This document shows positions 1-11,889 of a stretch of 64,000 nucleotides of DNA, piece after piece. The first letter of the stretch is position 1. Each line of letters begins with the position of its first letter. This stretch comes from Diphasiastrum complanatum. Taxonomy: Eukaryota; Streptophyta; Lycopodiopsida; Lycopodiales; Lycopodiaceae. Location: contig CM055098.1 of NCBI GenBank assembly GCA_029204225.1, positions 55,188,282 through 55,252,281 on the forward strand, in the 5' to 3' direction. Under the pieces are notes generated by a model. The model was given only the letters and a program-made list of their open reading frames with translations. It was not told the origin of the DNA and did no database searches. The position numbers and the translations under genes were made by a program.

Positions 1-1001
1 TTTCGATAAAGGTTTTTGGTGTGTGTTTCTACCTCTGAATATGGATGCAAAATACTTGTACATGGCATTGGTGGTCGTGGATAATGGAAGCAACATTGTC
101 TACAAATTTGGGTCTTATAACATGTTGATCGATGATGATATCTATATTTTGCATACTGAGTTTTGTATTGTCGCATGATATGTATAAATCAATAAATTTT
201 GTAATTTTGGTTTCTGAAGTTTTGTCATAAATGGGTGAATTTGCAAGCCATAGTAATCCATGTTCATGTTGACTACCCCGATTTTGAAATTCAGTGACAA
301 AGAAATAATCTTGGATCTTTCCTAAAGTATTTGTCTTTTTTAATATCAATGTGCGCAATGCCATTGGTCTTCATGATATAATACCTTGCACATGTTGTTG
401 GATCATGTCTAATCAAGTTTCCAAAAAAATCATTTTCAGTTTTGTATGTGCTACATTGCAAGATGTTTGAATTCAATTTTTGTAAGCAATATATGAGCGG
501 CAACCGTTTTTGTTCTGCTGAAGAAAGTGTTATGAAAAATGTTGGTGGGCCTAGTTGTCGAATCATTGCAAAAACATTTTTATGTAATCTGTGTTTATAA
601 TCAGGCAATGTGCGAACATGATCAAAATCTCGGTATCCTAAGTTAGATTGTAATATTTGTTCAATGTTTGTGTCATGAATTACATCTTTCGCTGTTAGTT
701 TCTTATGTTGAAGTGTACCTTTTCGTAATCTTATCCATATAGAACTAAGTACTTGTTGGATAAGTATTTTGATTGCTTTGAAAAATAAGTTTGTTGTATG
801 TTGTGCAAATTTGTGTTTATAATGAAGCAATCCCATTTTGCAATATGTTGATATATATTTATCGGAGGTACAACATATCTATTTCTATCTGGTGTAATTC
901 TTCTATTCCAAAACAGGACCAATATTTTATTCAAGTTATAAAGTATGCAAAAATATAGGAGTTCCGATAAAGAAAACAGATTCGCTATTATGATTATAAT
1001 T
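1..1001 (-). pseudogene. Helitron replicase (Helitron-like N / Rep) fragment, runs off the left edge
   Basis: Two overlapping minus-strand frames (836-291 and 364-29) encode the N-terminal part of a plant Helitron RepHel protein, the rolling-circle transposase. The upstream frame carries the motif AMIRQLGPPTFFITLSSAEQ followed by NLIRHDPTTCARYY, typical of the Helitron-like N domain. The downstream frame continues with EFQNRGSQHEHGLLWL, which contains the HxH pair of the HUH endonuclease motif. The frames differ, so there is at least one frameshift near 300-365 and the gene is probably dead. The helicase domain would lie left of position 1. Copia element A interrupts the locus exactly at 1001/1002. 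Confidence 0.85.
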
Positions 1002-1702
1002 TGACAAAATTTTACAGCAAAATGAATCCCAATCAATCCTAAAAGTGATGGGGGATGCACAAATAAAAGATCTAGATCCAAACTATGAGCTAGAATCAAG
1101 ACTAGTTACCAAAACTAGCAAATTTGGCATTTAACTCCACATTAAGCACATAGATTTGATCAAATGAACCAAAGTAAAGTACAGAAAGCTTCTCAGACCT
1201 GTAAACAAGTTCAGTACCTTCCAATCCAAGCAATTAATGCATAAAAACACTCACATCCAATAGCTAGAACTCGCCACCAAAAGACAATGATGATAGAAGT
1301 GAAAAAAACTCGATTTTTCTTGATATTTGGATGGAAATCCCATCATACATTTATACTTTTCAAGCTCAGATCTGAACATATTAGGGCACCTCTGAACTTA
1401 TCATACCCTAACCCTCACATATAGCCTAATAGGTCATTGGATCCACCCTAACTTGGGGTCAAGATCTCGGGATTCCAAAACAATGAAAACAATGCTATTT
1501 TTAGCTCCTATTTTCTCTCTAACTTATCAAAGCACTATTTGGACTCACTCCAAAGGTGCCACTCCTATGCTAGGTTAGGAATGAGACTTACAAAGAGTAT
1601 CCTATGCTATTTGGCACGTGTGACAAGCCACAACATGACCATAATACAATTTACAAGCCATATGACAAAAATTGGTCAAGCTAGAATTGTGAAATTTTAA
1701 CA
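1002..1702 (-). repeat. 3' LTR of copia A
   Basis: On the minus strand it begins TGTTAAAATTTCACAATTC and ends TTTTGTCA. It is nearly identical to 4762-5459. A TATA-like TATAAAT lies on the minus strand at 1349-1355. A purine tract, GTGAGGAGGAG (minus strand, 1703-1713), immediately precedes it. Confidence 0.93.
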
Positions 1703-1713
1703 CTCCTCCTCAC
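1703..1713 (-). promoter_or_regulatory. Polypurine tract of copia A
   Basis: Minus-strand GTGAGGAGGAG is directly followed by TGTTAAAA, the start of the 3' LTR. This is the expected position for plus-strand DNA priming. Confidence 0.85.
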
Positions 1714-2029
1714 AATTTAGCTTGATGAGACTATCCTGGATCAATAATCAATACATGGATAAAAACAATATAACTTCCAGGTTCTTGCTTTGTTGAGTGA
1801 CTATGATCACTCATCATGATAAGAATATGTTTTGAGCTTCGAGTTCTCAAATGTAGTGAGAGCTCCATAAAGGTTGTCTTCAAGATCCAAGCTTTGTCTT
1901 TGGTAGGTTGTTGAATGATCACCTTGGGCTGCAAAATGTGAGTCTCCTCCTCAAAATAAACATGAAAAACAACAGCTTTCCATAAGATCCAACTTTTGTA
2001 TGAAGCACATACAACCAAAGCTTGATATA

Positions 2030-3373
2030 TCACCATCTTGACTTTATCCGCCAAAACAATGAACTCCAACTTGGCATCCTTCCAATGAAGGTCTTCATTC
2101 CTTGGAATTCAAGAGTGAATGGATAACAAGATGAGGCCTTTGAATACATATTTGAAACTCTAATCAAAGTAGTAATGATCACTATTTCATCATCATAAGA
2201 TATAGGATGAAAAACCATGTTCATACTAGCATCATCAAAGGACTTTGTCAAATACATGACATGTTTTCTATCAAACACAAAATAAGATGAGTAAAGAGAG
2301 ATATGGATAAACTTCCTTTCTGCTCCTTTCTCTTTACCCAAACCTTCATATTGATGTAGATTCAGGTCTCTTTTGCATTGAGACAAGTGCTTCTTCTCAG
2401 GTTCCTCCTTGATGTCTTTTTTCTTCATCATGCTCACCCCCTCTTGTTGTTGATGATAAAAACATGGATCCAAACCATGATCTTCTTCAAGACTCTCAAG
2501 GACTTTGTTTTCAAGTCTCCAAAACTGAATGTTCTCCTTCTCAATATGATCTTTCAAGTCAACAAAACAATCACCAAGATTATTTATACCAAATTTACTA
2601 GTCCACAATTGCTTACCACTAGCAATTTGCATTACATACTTGTTGAACTTGAAACTAATGAGGCCAAATACTCTTGTATGGATATAAGTGTCCTTCAAGG
2701 ATGATTCACTTATTCTCATACAAGGTTCACAATATGCCTCTTTGAAAATGAAGTCAAATTCTTTCAACTTATGAATGAAAATGTCATGCTTACTTCTAGC
2801 ATACTCAAGAGTAAGTAGATATGACAAACACCTTTCATTCCATACTTTAGAATTCAAAGGGACTTCATTACAAAACCCAGCAAATGAAGTACAAAATGTA
2901 CCCCCCTTTCCAACTTTCCTTTCCTTGTCCACAAAAATGAGCATTGATAGCTCCATCTTTGCTTTTGTGGCTCTCCTTGGAATAGTTGAAGCTCTCGAAT
3001 TTTGCTCCTCATCTTGATCAAGCTCCTCCTTCATCTCAACCATATCTTTGCCAATATGATTCTTAGAGGATTCATCATTCAAGATTACAAACATTGTGGC
3101 TCTACCATTGCTCTTTGTGCTAGCGAAATGTACATCCAAATGAATCAACTTAAGAGGGTGAGTGGTCTTAGTGATAGTGTTAGAGAAAGGCAACCTATGT
3201 GCTTTAGCCAAAGCACATGCCTCACAAACCTTTTCCTCCTTTTCCATGGATATTGGAAGGCCTAGATAAAGCTCCTCCTTGCACATGACTTCCATAGACT
3301 TGGTGTTGATGTGACCAAGCCTCCTGTGCCACAAATCATTTGTGGTCATCTTGTCCTCCTTGGCTACTATCAC
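2030..3373 (-). CDS. 447-codon open frame: copia pre-integrase domain fused to unrecognised sequence
   Basis: The first quarter (about residues 12-75) is the GAG-pre-integrase/integrase zinc-binding region, recognisable by LWHRRLGHINTKSMEVMCKE, the CxxC of KVCEACALAKAHRLPF, and HPLKLIHLDV, which holds the first catalytic Asp position of integrase. After that there is no integrase core, RT or RNase H. About 350 residues follow that match no family I recognise, including a Lys/Glu-rich stretch (MMKKKDIKEEPEKKH, about residues 310-325). The frame is open throughout, which is unusual in this window. It overlaps the end of gag in another frame, and the protease domain is absent between them. Another, shorter minus frame (2069-1731) lies between it and the PPT. 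Function unknown; it could be captured host sequence or a degraded but still open pol. Confidence 0.6.
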   Translation of the reverse strand: MIVAKEDKMTTNDLWHRRLGHINTKSMEVMCKEELYLGLPISMEKEEKVCEACALAKAHRLPFSNTITKTTHPLKLIHLDVHFASTKSNGRATMFVILNDESSKNHIGKDMVEMKEELDQDEEQNSRASTIPRRATKAKMELSMLIFVDKERKVGKGGTFCTSFAGFCNEVPLNSKVWNERCLSYLLTLEYARSKHDIFIHKLKEFDFIFKEAYCEPCMRISESSLKDTYIHTRVFGLISFKFNKYVMQIASGKQLWTSKFGINNLGDCFVDLKDHIEKENIQFWRLENKVLESLEEDHGLDPCFYHQQQEGVSMMKKKDIKEEPEKKHLSQCKRDLNLHQYEGLGKEKGAERKFIHISLYSSYFVFDRKHVMYLTKSFDDASMNMVFHPISYDDEIVIITTLIRVSNMYSKASSCYPFTLEFQGMKTFIGRMPSWSSLFWRIKSRW

Positions 3374-3968
3374 AAATTGATTTGATATGAGCCTTCCTAC
3401 TCTCCTTGGCCATCAACACACTTTGAAGGTCTTCAATTGTAGGCAAGTTTCCCATGATGGCATAGCTTTGGACAAGGTTAGTAAAATCACTACATAAGCC
3501 ATTCAAAACTATTTGCACAAGCTCACTCTCTTTAATAGGTTCACCAACATAAGTAAGCTCTTTGTTCAAATCTTTTACTTTCAAAACAAATTGATGTCCA
3601 CTCTCACTCCTTCCTTGGAAGCATTAAAGAACTTGGTTCTTGAGGGAAAGTAACCTTGAGGTATTCTTGGACTCATAGATCTTCTGAAGAGTCTCCCAAG
3701 CCTCTTGGGCTGAGGTACATGCTCCTACTTCTTTGAGCAAATCATTTGCAACATTCATCTTAATACAATGGAGTGCAAGAGTGCAAGCTTGCACTTCTCT
3801 TGTATTTAGTTGCTTTTGTGGATGGATTGGCTCATCTTCCTCTCCATTCACAATATCCATCAAATCTTGCATGATAAGGATGGATTCCATTCTTAACTTC
3901 CAAATTGAATAATTTGAAGAGTTCAATCTATCACTAGAATCCAAAAGATAGGCACTTATAGATGCCAT
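3336..3968 (-). pseudogene. Copia A gag (capsid) with one in-frame stop
   Basis: Likely start is the Met at 3968 (MASISAYLLDSSDRLNSSNY). The frame carries the gag-N signature SNYSIWKLRMESIL and the UBN2-like region AQEAWETLQKIYESKNTSRL. A TAA near 3622-3624 interrupts it in frame. The same frame then continues with LNGLCSDFTNLVQSYAIMG to 3336. No CCHC zinc knuckle is seen before the frame ends. The product would be a virus-like-particle protein. A single stop in an otherwise open gag agrees with a moderately recent insertion. Confidence 0.85.
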
Positions 3969-4749
3969 CTTCAATGATAAGGAGATAGATTCAAAGAAAC
4001 AAGATAGATTGTACAAGATATGATCACTACTAGCTATCCCACTCTCTTTGGGACCTGAGATGAATCACTCTCTGATTTCTCAACAAGATCTAAGGTGATC
4101 TTGAGCTTGATCTATCTTCTAGATCCAAACTTACTATAGATTTGATCAAAGTAGTCTCCTCCTTGATCTCGACTTTACAAGAAGGGTGAATCCACCTATA
4201 CTGAACCAAAAGCACTTTATAACACACAAATGTCTTACAAATAAAGCCTCTTAAATTCAGGTTGAATCACATTGACATATTCAATCACAAACCTATCCAA
4301 AACCGAGTGGAATAAAAACACAATTTTCACTAGTTTTGCATTTCTAGATGAAAACTCATCAAAACACGTGATATGAACCTAAAAGCTGTATTTTAGGACT
4401 TTAAGAAGCCTAAGAACGACCTAATTAAGCTCTCAAATGGCTGATCCAAACTTCTAAAGAGTGGTGGCATTCAAATCCTTATGAAAATCTCTACTAGGAG
4501 ACATGTACTCCAAGAATCAACTCATAAGAACTTTCTAATTTGGTTTGGTTGAATGGAAATGGGTCAATCTCGGTTCCTGCAGCTATAACTCAGCAAAACA
4601 ATTTCCTTTTGATCTATTATCACTCAAATGAAACCAAATTTGAAGGTACAATCACTAGATTAGCAACTAGTAGCAAGAGCAAAGCTAATACTACTCAAAT
4701 CTAGAATCAAAGCTTGAGAAAATCAAATCTAAAGCTCACTTTTGATTAG

Positions 4750-4761
4750 GCTCTGATACCA
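4750..4761 (-). promoter_or_regulatory. Primer binding site of copia A (initiator tRNA-Met type)
   Basis: Minus-strand TGGTATCAGAGC directly follows the CA end of the 5' LTR with no spacer. It is complementary to the 3' end of plant initiator tRNA-Met, the usual copia primer. Confidence 0.92.
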
Positions 4762-5459
4762 TGACAAAATTTTACAGCAAAATGAATCCCAAAAAATCCT
4801 AAAAATGATGGAGGATGCACAAATAAAAGATCTAGATCCAAACTATGAGCTAGACTCAAGACTAGTTACCAAAACTAGCAAATTTGGCATTTAACTCCAC
4901 ATTAGGCACATAGATTTGATCAAATGAACCAAAGTAAAGTACAGAAAGCTTCTCAGACCTGTAAACAAGTTCAGTACCTTCCAATCCAAGCAATCAATGC
5001 ATAAAAACACTCACATCCAATAGCTAGAACTCGCCACCAAAAGACAATGATGATAGAAGTGGAAAAACTCGATTTTTCTTGATATTTGGATGGAAATCCC
5101 ATCATACATTTATACTTTTCAAGCTCAGATCTGAGCATATTAGGGCACCTCTGAACTTATCATACCATAACCCTAACATCTAACCTAATAGGTCATTGGA
5201 TCCACCCTAACTTGGGGTCAAGATCTCGAGATCCCAAAACAATGAAAAACATGCTATTTTTAGCTCTTATTTTCTCTCTAGCTTATCAAAGCACTATTTG
5301 GACTCACTCCAAAGGTGCCACTCCTATGCTAGGTTAGGAATGAGACTTACAAAGAGTATCCTATGCTATTTGGCACGTGTGACAAGCCACAACATGACCA
5401 TAAACAATTTACAAGCCATATGACCATAATGGTCAAGCTAGAATTGTGAAATTTTAACA
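4762..5459 (-). repeat. 5' LTR of copia A
   Basis: Matches 1002-1702 along its whole length with a few substitutions and short indels. It is followed on the minus strand by the PBS at 4750-4761. The right flank starts with the TAATT target duplication. Confidence 0.93.
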
Positions 5460-5464
5460 TAATT

Positions 5465-5567
5465 CACATTATGAACACAGTATTGTCTACTTACCATCAA
5501 TAACGTCGTCTACGGACATGAGACTAACATCGAACATATCGGAATCGTGTTTTTCAACTGACTCCAT
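5465..5567 (-). other. Possible first coding exon of the Helitron gene, split from the rest by copia A
   Basis: Once element A and one copy of its target duplication are removed, this sequence joins the Helitron fragment. On the minus strand an ATG at 5565-5567 opens a 24-codon acidic reading frame beginning MESVEKHDSDMFDV. It ends at a good donor, GATG|GTAAGTAG, with the GT at 5494-5493. This suggests a short first exon followed by an intron into which copia A inserted. No homology of the short peptide is recognised, so the link to the Helitron protein is positional inference only. Confidence 0.3.
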
Positions 5568-8226
5568 CTACATGACACAAAAGAAAAGTTTGCAGTTGGC
5601 ATAGAACAAATACCAACCAAGCACTCGGTATCAAGCAACGGTCCAATTTCACAGCACATTATTTGTATAGAAGAACCACAATCATATCGGAAACCATGGG
5701 CTAGTTATTTTAGCATGTTTTTTTACGGTATTTGAAAATGTCTGGGTAAAAACGTGGCTTTTTTCGTCGAACAAAATAGTTACTAGTTTTAATCATTCAA
5801 TAACAAGAATAAAGTTACACGTTATAGCGAAACATGCTTCAAACACATGAACAAATGCATCTGCTTTGTACCACAAGCAATCGCGTATCAGAAATTAGCA
5901 TCGTATGCTTAAAAAAAGACATATTCTTGATTGGACTGAAAGCAACACACAGTATCTGTAATCAAAACACATGAATCATGACTGTTGAATTGGTAATCTA
6001 AATTCAAAACCACATGTTTTCTTTTGACTCAAGTATGCATAAGGTCTATAAATAGACTTTCTATGTACTATGAATTACCAAGGGAAAAAACCAGACAACG
6101 TCTTCCTTGAACATGTTTATGCATTATAGAGCGGCAGTTCGTGAGCAAAATCACAGCAGACATTGTAGGTAAAGGTTTGCATACGTAAGAGACGAAGGCA
6201 AGGAATCAAAGATATCATTGTTGATATATTTGATATAGGTATGTGCACTGAAAACAGAAGTTGTAGTGGCAATGAAATGGGCTGTGTGCCAAGCACATAG
6301 AAAGACGAACACATCTCTGGGGCTGGATTTGCAGCTTCCATGAGTAAGAAAATTGAAGGTGCTTTATCTGTCAACCAAATTGCGCAACGTGCCTTTGTTG
6401 TCAATGGCAACCGAGAAGCGAGTAAGGAGCTTGGCATCTAGCAAATGTGTACTTTGCCTTTGCATAGCTGATTTATGAAGCCTCTTACCTAGCCATTCCA
6501 GCCAAACCCAAATCCAATCAAGAAAAAATATGCTCACGTCTGCACCACCTCTCAATCCAATCAGCCCCTAAGGTAGCTTTCGGTCTAGTTTGTGGCAATC
6601 GAAACAAGTTCTAGAACAGATGGACGAAGCTCCAGAGCTAAGCCCCTTACAATCTGTGCGAAGATGGCAACGAGCATTACACTAAACTTGCAAGTCCTTA
6701 AATTACACCTGAAACTGCATTTAGAAGCAACAATCCATTGTCCAACTCCAGGTCAGAGATAAGGAAGCATATGGCAAAAGACAGGAGCACCAAGTTTTTT
6801 CAGACTCAAGATAAAGGTACCCATCTCACTAGAAACTTAGAATCTGAAGATGCATCCACCTCCAGCATCCCTCAACTCTTAGAGCATCTAGAATAGGGAC
6901 TTTGAAAGACCTTACTGGTCTCATAGATAGGTTTTTGGAGACTAATGTCCTTAGAGAACATGGGCATGGAATAGTATCAAGGGACAGGTAGATGACAACA
7001 ATCTGGTTGATGTAAGGAATCTGCTCAACTGCAGGTGCAAGTATCATATTTTTGGATTTTCGGAGTTTTGTTTCGGAATTCCAGGATTTTTTTCATTTGC
7101 TTTGCTACAACTTGATCCAAAATTCTGAAGAAATTTCAAATTCATATCAATCTTTCCAATTGAAATCGCCTAGCAACTATGAGATATTCGGCTTACAATT
7201 TGGTTTTGATCAGGGGACAAGCAAAAAAACAGTTTAGAGTAAAGGTACAGGTAGTTGGTAAAGTCCGCACAAAAATCTATTGAGTTATTGCGTGAAAGGT
7301 GACCACAGGGAATTAAAGAACTCATGCCTATTATGTGTTGTGTGCAGCCTCTTCAATTAATGCCTTCCTCCTAATGATTATGGAAATTGGAAATCACTTC
7401 CAACAATGGTTGCAAATAAAATTGTTGCTGTAAACTATCATTTACGATAAATTGATTGGGACATAAATCGAAACCTCTTTCATGTTGCGTAAATCTCTTG
7501 AAATGTATCAGTTTTAGAAGAACAAGAATCTGAAAAGAGACAGGAAATCTTTGAACATGAACACGGAACATCCGTTTATCGCACTATGAACATCAGACAT
7601 TTCCCCCAAAACATGCCCCAAAAACCCACCCTTCAAGTGAATTTGAATTTCAGGGTCCATTTCACCTTGAGATTTTTTAATGAAGTTTAAGTTTTGATTT
7701 GAACTTCAGGTCCCTTCAATTCTTAAAAAAAGACTTCTTTCTTGGAATTTAATGGTGGAGGGCCATTCAAGGCCGCGCTCTCTCCTGTCTTCTCCTACAA
7801 CTGCTTAGCCAAGCTTTATGGCTATGGCTGGGGTTTCTGCACCCTCCTGCAGATTTGTCCTGCTCTCTCTTCTCTCGGCGGCCTCCCACGACCTTCTGCA
7901 GATCTGGTTGGACTGGTAGGGTGCCCTTGTTCGTGCTTTTACCGCACCCAAAACGATTCTTTATGGAGAGAAAACAGTGATTTTCCCACCTCAAACCCTG
8001 GCTGTCAAGGAATTGGAATTCTTGGTCTTCTTATCACCTTCCTCAAGGATTTTGGTAGCAAATTCGTGCTTCATATAGGTCGCCCTTTTCTTACTCTGTG
8101 ATGTAATTAACGGTACGCCATTTAGTGCAATATTGATGGCAAACGATCTGCTTCTTTGTTGGAAAACCTGTGTTTCGCTTGAATAAGGTTGGAAAGCTTG
8201 CAAATTTCTCAATTTTTGCAAACTAA

Positions 8227-8232
<6 letters not shown>
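5568..8232. other. Unassigned region
   Basis: AT-rich sequence with only short open frames (the longest about 119 codons at 7742-8101, plus strand, and 106 codons at 6117-6437, minus strand). None has a domain or composition I recognise. No tRNA, LTR ends or clear splice-joined gene was seen. Helitron flank may continue into its right part, but I cannot define an end. Confidence 0.4.

Positions 8233-8265
<33 letters not shown>
8233..8265. repeat. (CT)n microsatellite
   Basis: About 16 uninterrupted CT units. Confidence 0.97.
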
Positions 8266-8268
<3 letters not shown>

Positions 8269-8718
8269 TACAATTCGAAGCAAAGATTTGTGTTACAAAT
8301 CGCTTGTGCTCAATCAACCAAGTAACAATTCTTCAAACTCTCCAAGAATTCGGCTCCAAGCCAGGCTCTGACACATGAGTTACATTCATCAAAAGAAGGA
8401 GAGAGCACACCAAAACCTAGACAATATTTCACAAATTGTATTCATCAAAGAGATAAGAATGTACATATATATAGTCTCATCTGTTTGGGGGCGGGGGGCG
8501 GTACGGTTGCATGGTAGTTCGTCCCCATTACGGGATGTATGTACCGACTCTATCCACCTATTGACGTATACAGTACAAGTAAAGCAACATAGCAGTTGTG
8601 AGGAGTCATATCGGACACATGGCATCATCCGGTTGGATATGAAGAGCCACGTTCTGAGTCATAGCAGAGATTTGAAAACGCAATTAATCTGCACCGTTGG
8701 ATCACAACTGCTATGTCT

Positions 8719-8819
8719 GGTATTCGTGATCCGACGGTGGGCTACTGCTGTAGCCACCCTCGCCGCTCCAGCGGCTCGGAGTGCTACAGCCGGTAGCCCA
8801 CCTCCGCATCACGAATACC
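8719..8819. repeat. 101-bp GC-rich inverted repeat (hairpin or MITE-like)
   Basis: The outer arms GGTATTCGTGAT and ATCACGAATACC are perfect complements. Pairing continues inward with a few mismatches through GGTGGGCTAC and GCTGTAGC. The centre contains GCCGCTCCAGCGGC, itself a short palindrome. The unit is far more GC-rich than its surroundings. Confidence 0.8.
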
Positions 8820-11584
8820 TAGTCCGTATACCAAACTACTAAAAATGGTAATACTACGTCAAGTGTTTAGATAAATTGGACTTATCTATTCTAACACCCC
8901 ATCCTAATCTCTCTACTAGATACTAAAGGAACTAGAGCATAGAAGTGATGATATACTCAATATGTCAAAAAGTGGTAGGGTTAGGTCGAAATATTTCTAT
9001 CATCCATATAGTAAATCATAGCTACTATCTCATGCTCCACATGATACTTTTACAAATTGCATACAAAAGCCCAAATTAATTATGCTAGCATGCACCATTT
9101 TTGTGGCTTAATATGGCAACACACGCTTGAATGAATGTGTTTGGTCACCATTAGTCCTAGGCAATATTCTTATGCCTATAATGTCTTTGAATGAAACACT
9201 AGTATTTGTACAGAGTCTCTAACTCGTGGATGGGTGGACTTGTTAATGTCATAGTAATTATCATGGCATGGCGGTGACTATGGATGTACTTCGTGGATGA
9301 GTGGTTAGACTGATGTTACCTTTACTGTAAGGTTGATCTTAGATGACTATAACAATAGTATCAAAGCTATTGCCACATGTAATTATCTTGAAACATTAGA
9401 AGTTCAATCCAAAAGAAAATTGTGTAAGGAACATATGATAGTGTTGTGTCCATGTCCTGTATATAGGATTCGGCATAGTCCTAGACTTGGAAACACGATA
9501 CTCTTGTACTCGAGATTATTGGTTACGCCTTGTTATTTTGAACTAGGCTAGTAATGTAATTAATAACCTTGTAAAGACCTAGTTACAAATATTGTGACGT
9601 GTGGAGCTATTGCATGGGTTGGACGACTATAGGCATGTGTAGAGGATCAATAGCAATGAAAATTGCTTCTGGGAATATTCTTGGCTTGCATGGGCACATG
9701 CATAGGAGACGCTTAGTCAATATATCCTAGTGGGGACTCGCCCTATTACCATTTTTATTGTGAATTTTCATTGCCAAGTTACTCTCTCTACACCTGCATC
9801 CTATTCCCTAGCACAGGAGAGATGCATCTACATGGTTGGGTGGTTTGGCTCCACTGTCATTCCTTTGTGTGTGTCTTGTAAGCAGGATCTTGGAGGTGCT
9901 TCTCCTTACAGTGGTATCACAACAAGGCTTACAAAGATTGAAGGGATTGGAGCTATGAGGCTTTTTGTCGACACTTTGGTGGAGATCAATCCGTTTCCTC
10001 TTCCTGGTGGAGTTCCATCTGATATTGGCTTTCTCCATAGCAGAATGAGTGATTGTCAATTTTAGCTATTTATGATGGTTCTTTGTCAGTTTACTTGTAT
10101 ATCTCATAACTTATGGTAGATCTGAATTTCTAGCAAGTGTACCTTCGGTTTGGAGTCATTAAATGCTGATTTAAGGATTGCATGCCAAAAATCTGCAAGG
10201 TCTACGATTCTACCCTATGTTAGTCCAAAAATTGCTTGTTTTTTAACAAAAAATTCCTAGAAATGGTAGTAAGAGCTATGATTCTGGCAAAATAAAAACT
10301 TTTTGTGCACGAAAGTAATCGAATTATAGTATATTAGGCCTGATTGCACTTGCTTGTGGATTAGAACCACTAGATCATGCCAAAAAAGACGAAAAATAAA
10401 AGATTAAAAAACAAGGTTTTTTTAATGGTTTTTTCACTGATTTGGGAGTTTTTCCTAAATTCCTTGTATAAAAATTTGCATTCACATTTTCGAGTGTGCG
10501 ATGAAGCTTTTCAGGGGCTGTAATAAAGTTTGGTTGGGGCTAATCACCATTAAGGGCGTCAAAAAGTCAAAAGCTAGTGTATTTTTTTATTGTTTTTGAG
10601 CATGAATAACTCTTGAAAGTGGATCAGAAACCTTCAAAATTGTTTACAAGCTGAAATTTAGGTAGTATTGCCTCTATTTTGAGCCCTTATACACCCAATT
10701 TGGTGGTGGGAGGCTTAGGCACCGATTTCCCGGGCTTTGGCTTGTTGTCGCCCTCCATAGAAGCTACCCTTGCTTGATATGGGCCTATGCTTGTTGGACC
10801 TGTTATAAGCTGCTATGCCTCTAATGAATATTATAAGAGTGCTTGTAACCTCTAATTGAATGGATGTAGGACTGGGATAGGTTCTTTGACAAAAGCTCCT
10901 AGTAAAAGTGCACCCTCCTACTGGTTTTTTGATCATTTATTGCTCACACATGTGAAGTCTAGGTGGCATGATGATATGGCAATTATCTTGCTAACTCATA
11001 TCCCTTTGTACTATGCTTTAAAGAGACCAATTTGATGTCTTGTAGCAAAGTTATGATCGTCAGAAGTTTTGGTAGTTTTTAGTTCAAATCTGCAAATTTT
11101 TTGAAATGTTCTGATGCATGTCTACTTTTTCCCAACTTTGGTGTATTGTGCTTGTGGAGATTAGTTGCATGGCGATTCTCTTAATGATTCTGTTGATCTA
11201 CAATTGTTTTGAGTGGTTATCCGCAAGTACTTTGGTTCTGTCATAGACCTGTGAAAATGGCTAATGGATTCTAAGTGAGTTTTAAGTAAAAAATTCTGAA
11301 ATGATGTTTTATGACTGATGCCATGTGCTTTGCATGCCAATCTGGCATTGTATTGGTGACATCAAAAATCAACTAATATATTGATTTCTTTATGTCGATT
11401 TTCTTTTGTACTAACAATATTTTTGTCAGAATTGTTGAGTTACTCAAATTTGTTAAAAATCAAATTTTTTAAAAAAAAAATTTAGATTTCAATTTTTTTG
11501 TTATCTATGAAATGAATTTAGATTAGTGAATTGACCATACTGAGTTTTTGTCCGTCAGATTTGGTCATAGTGTTTTCATTGAAA
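8820..11584. other. Unassigned region
   Basis: No recognisable coding exon, RNA gene or LTR end. Open frames of up to about 111 codons (9730-10065, plus strand) have no motif I recognise. Single-base runs and AT-rich tracts are common around 11.45-11.5 kb. Confidence 0.4.
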
Positions 11585-11815
11585 CTAAATTATTTCTCGG
11601 TTATAGATTATTTGAAATCGACTGAAAAAACCACAACTATAGTTGTATTCTAGTACATGCAATTTGCGAAAATATTCCTTGAATACCATACAAAAATCAT
11701 CCCATGTTAGTGGTTGCTTTCCCTTGGCTACTAGATCATTCCACCAAGCTAAGGCTTTTCCATCCGGAAACATAGTGGCGGTGGACAAATTTTCCCTTTC
11801 GAAAAATTGATTCAC
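11585..11815 (-). pseudogene. Ty3/gypsy gag fragment
   Basis: The minus-strand frame includes FPDGKALAWWNDLVAKGKQ then LTWDDFCMVFKEYFRK. This is the Retrotrans_gag pattern of an aromatic WW pair followed by W-x-x-F and F-x-x-x-F. It is truncated on both sides, with no LTR nearby, and lies next to an opposite-strand gypsy integrase fragment. Confidence 0.75.
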
Positions 11816-11889
11816 GAAAAATATTTATTCCAAACATTCAACCATGAATTTATAACCTATAGGCTCCTATCATTTTTTTCTCGTATATT

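Larger units (their letters stand above)
1002..5459 (-). mobile_element. Copia element A: structurally complete LTR retrotransposon lacking RT/RNase H
   Basis: Minus-strand Ty1/copia-type element with two LTRs of about 700 bp (1002-1702 and 4762-5459), both ending TG...CA. A PBS matching initiator tRNA-Met (TGGTATCAGAGC on the minus strand, 4750-4761) abuts the 5' LTR, and a polypurine tract abuts the 3' LTR. The flanks carry a perfect 5-bp duplication, TAATT, at 997-1001 and 5460-5464, so the insertion boundaries are exact. The internal region is only about 3.06 kb. It holds gag, then a pre-integrase/integrase N-terminus, then unrecognised sequence. Protease, the integrase catalytic core beyond the first Asp region, RT and RNase H are not seen. 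The LTRs show roughly two dozen differences by eye, so the insertion is moderately young. It is non-autonomous. Confidence 0.93.

Noticed and set aside
1400-1440. CCCTAACCCT as interstitial telomere repeat
   Set aside because: Only one or two units, and it lies inside the copia A LTR; the other LTR copy has a diverged version.
9730-10065. 111-codon frame as a small gene
   Set aside because: No recognised motif, no splice-supported extension, and an overlapping frame of similar size on the other strand.
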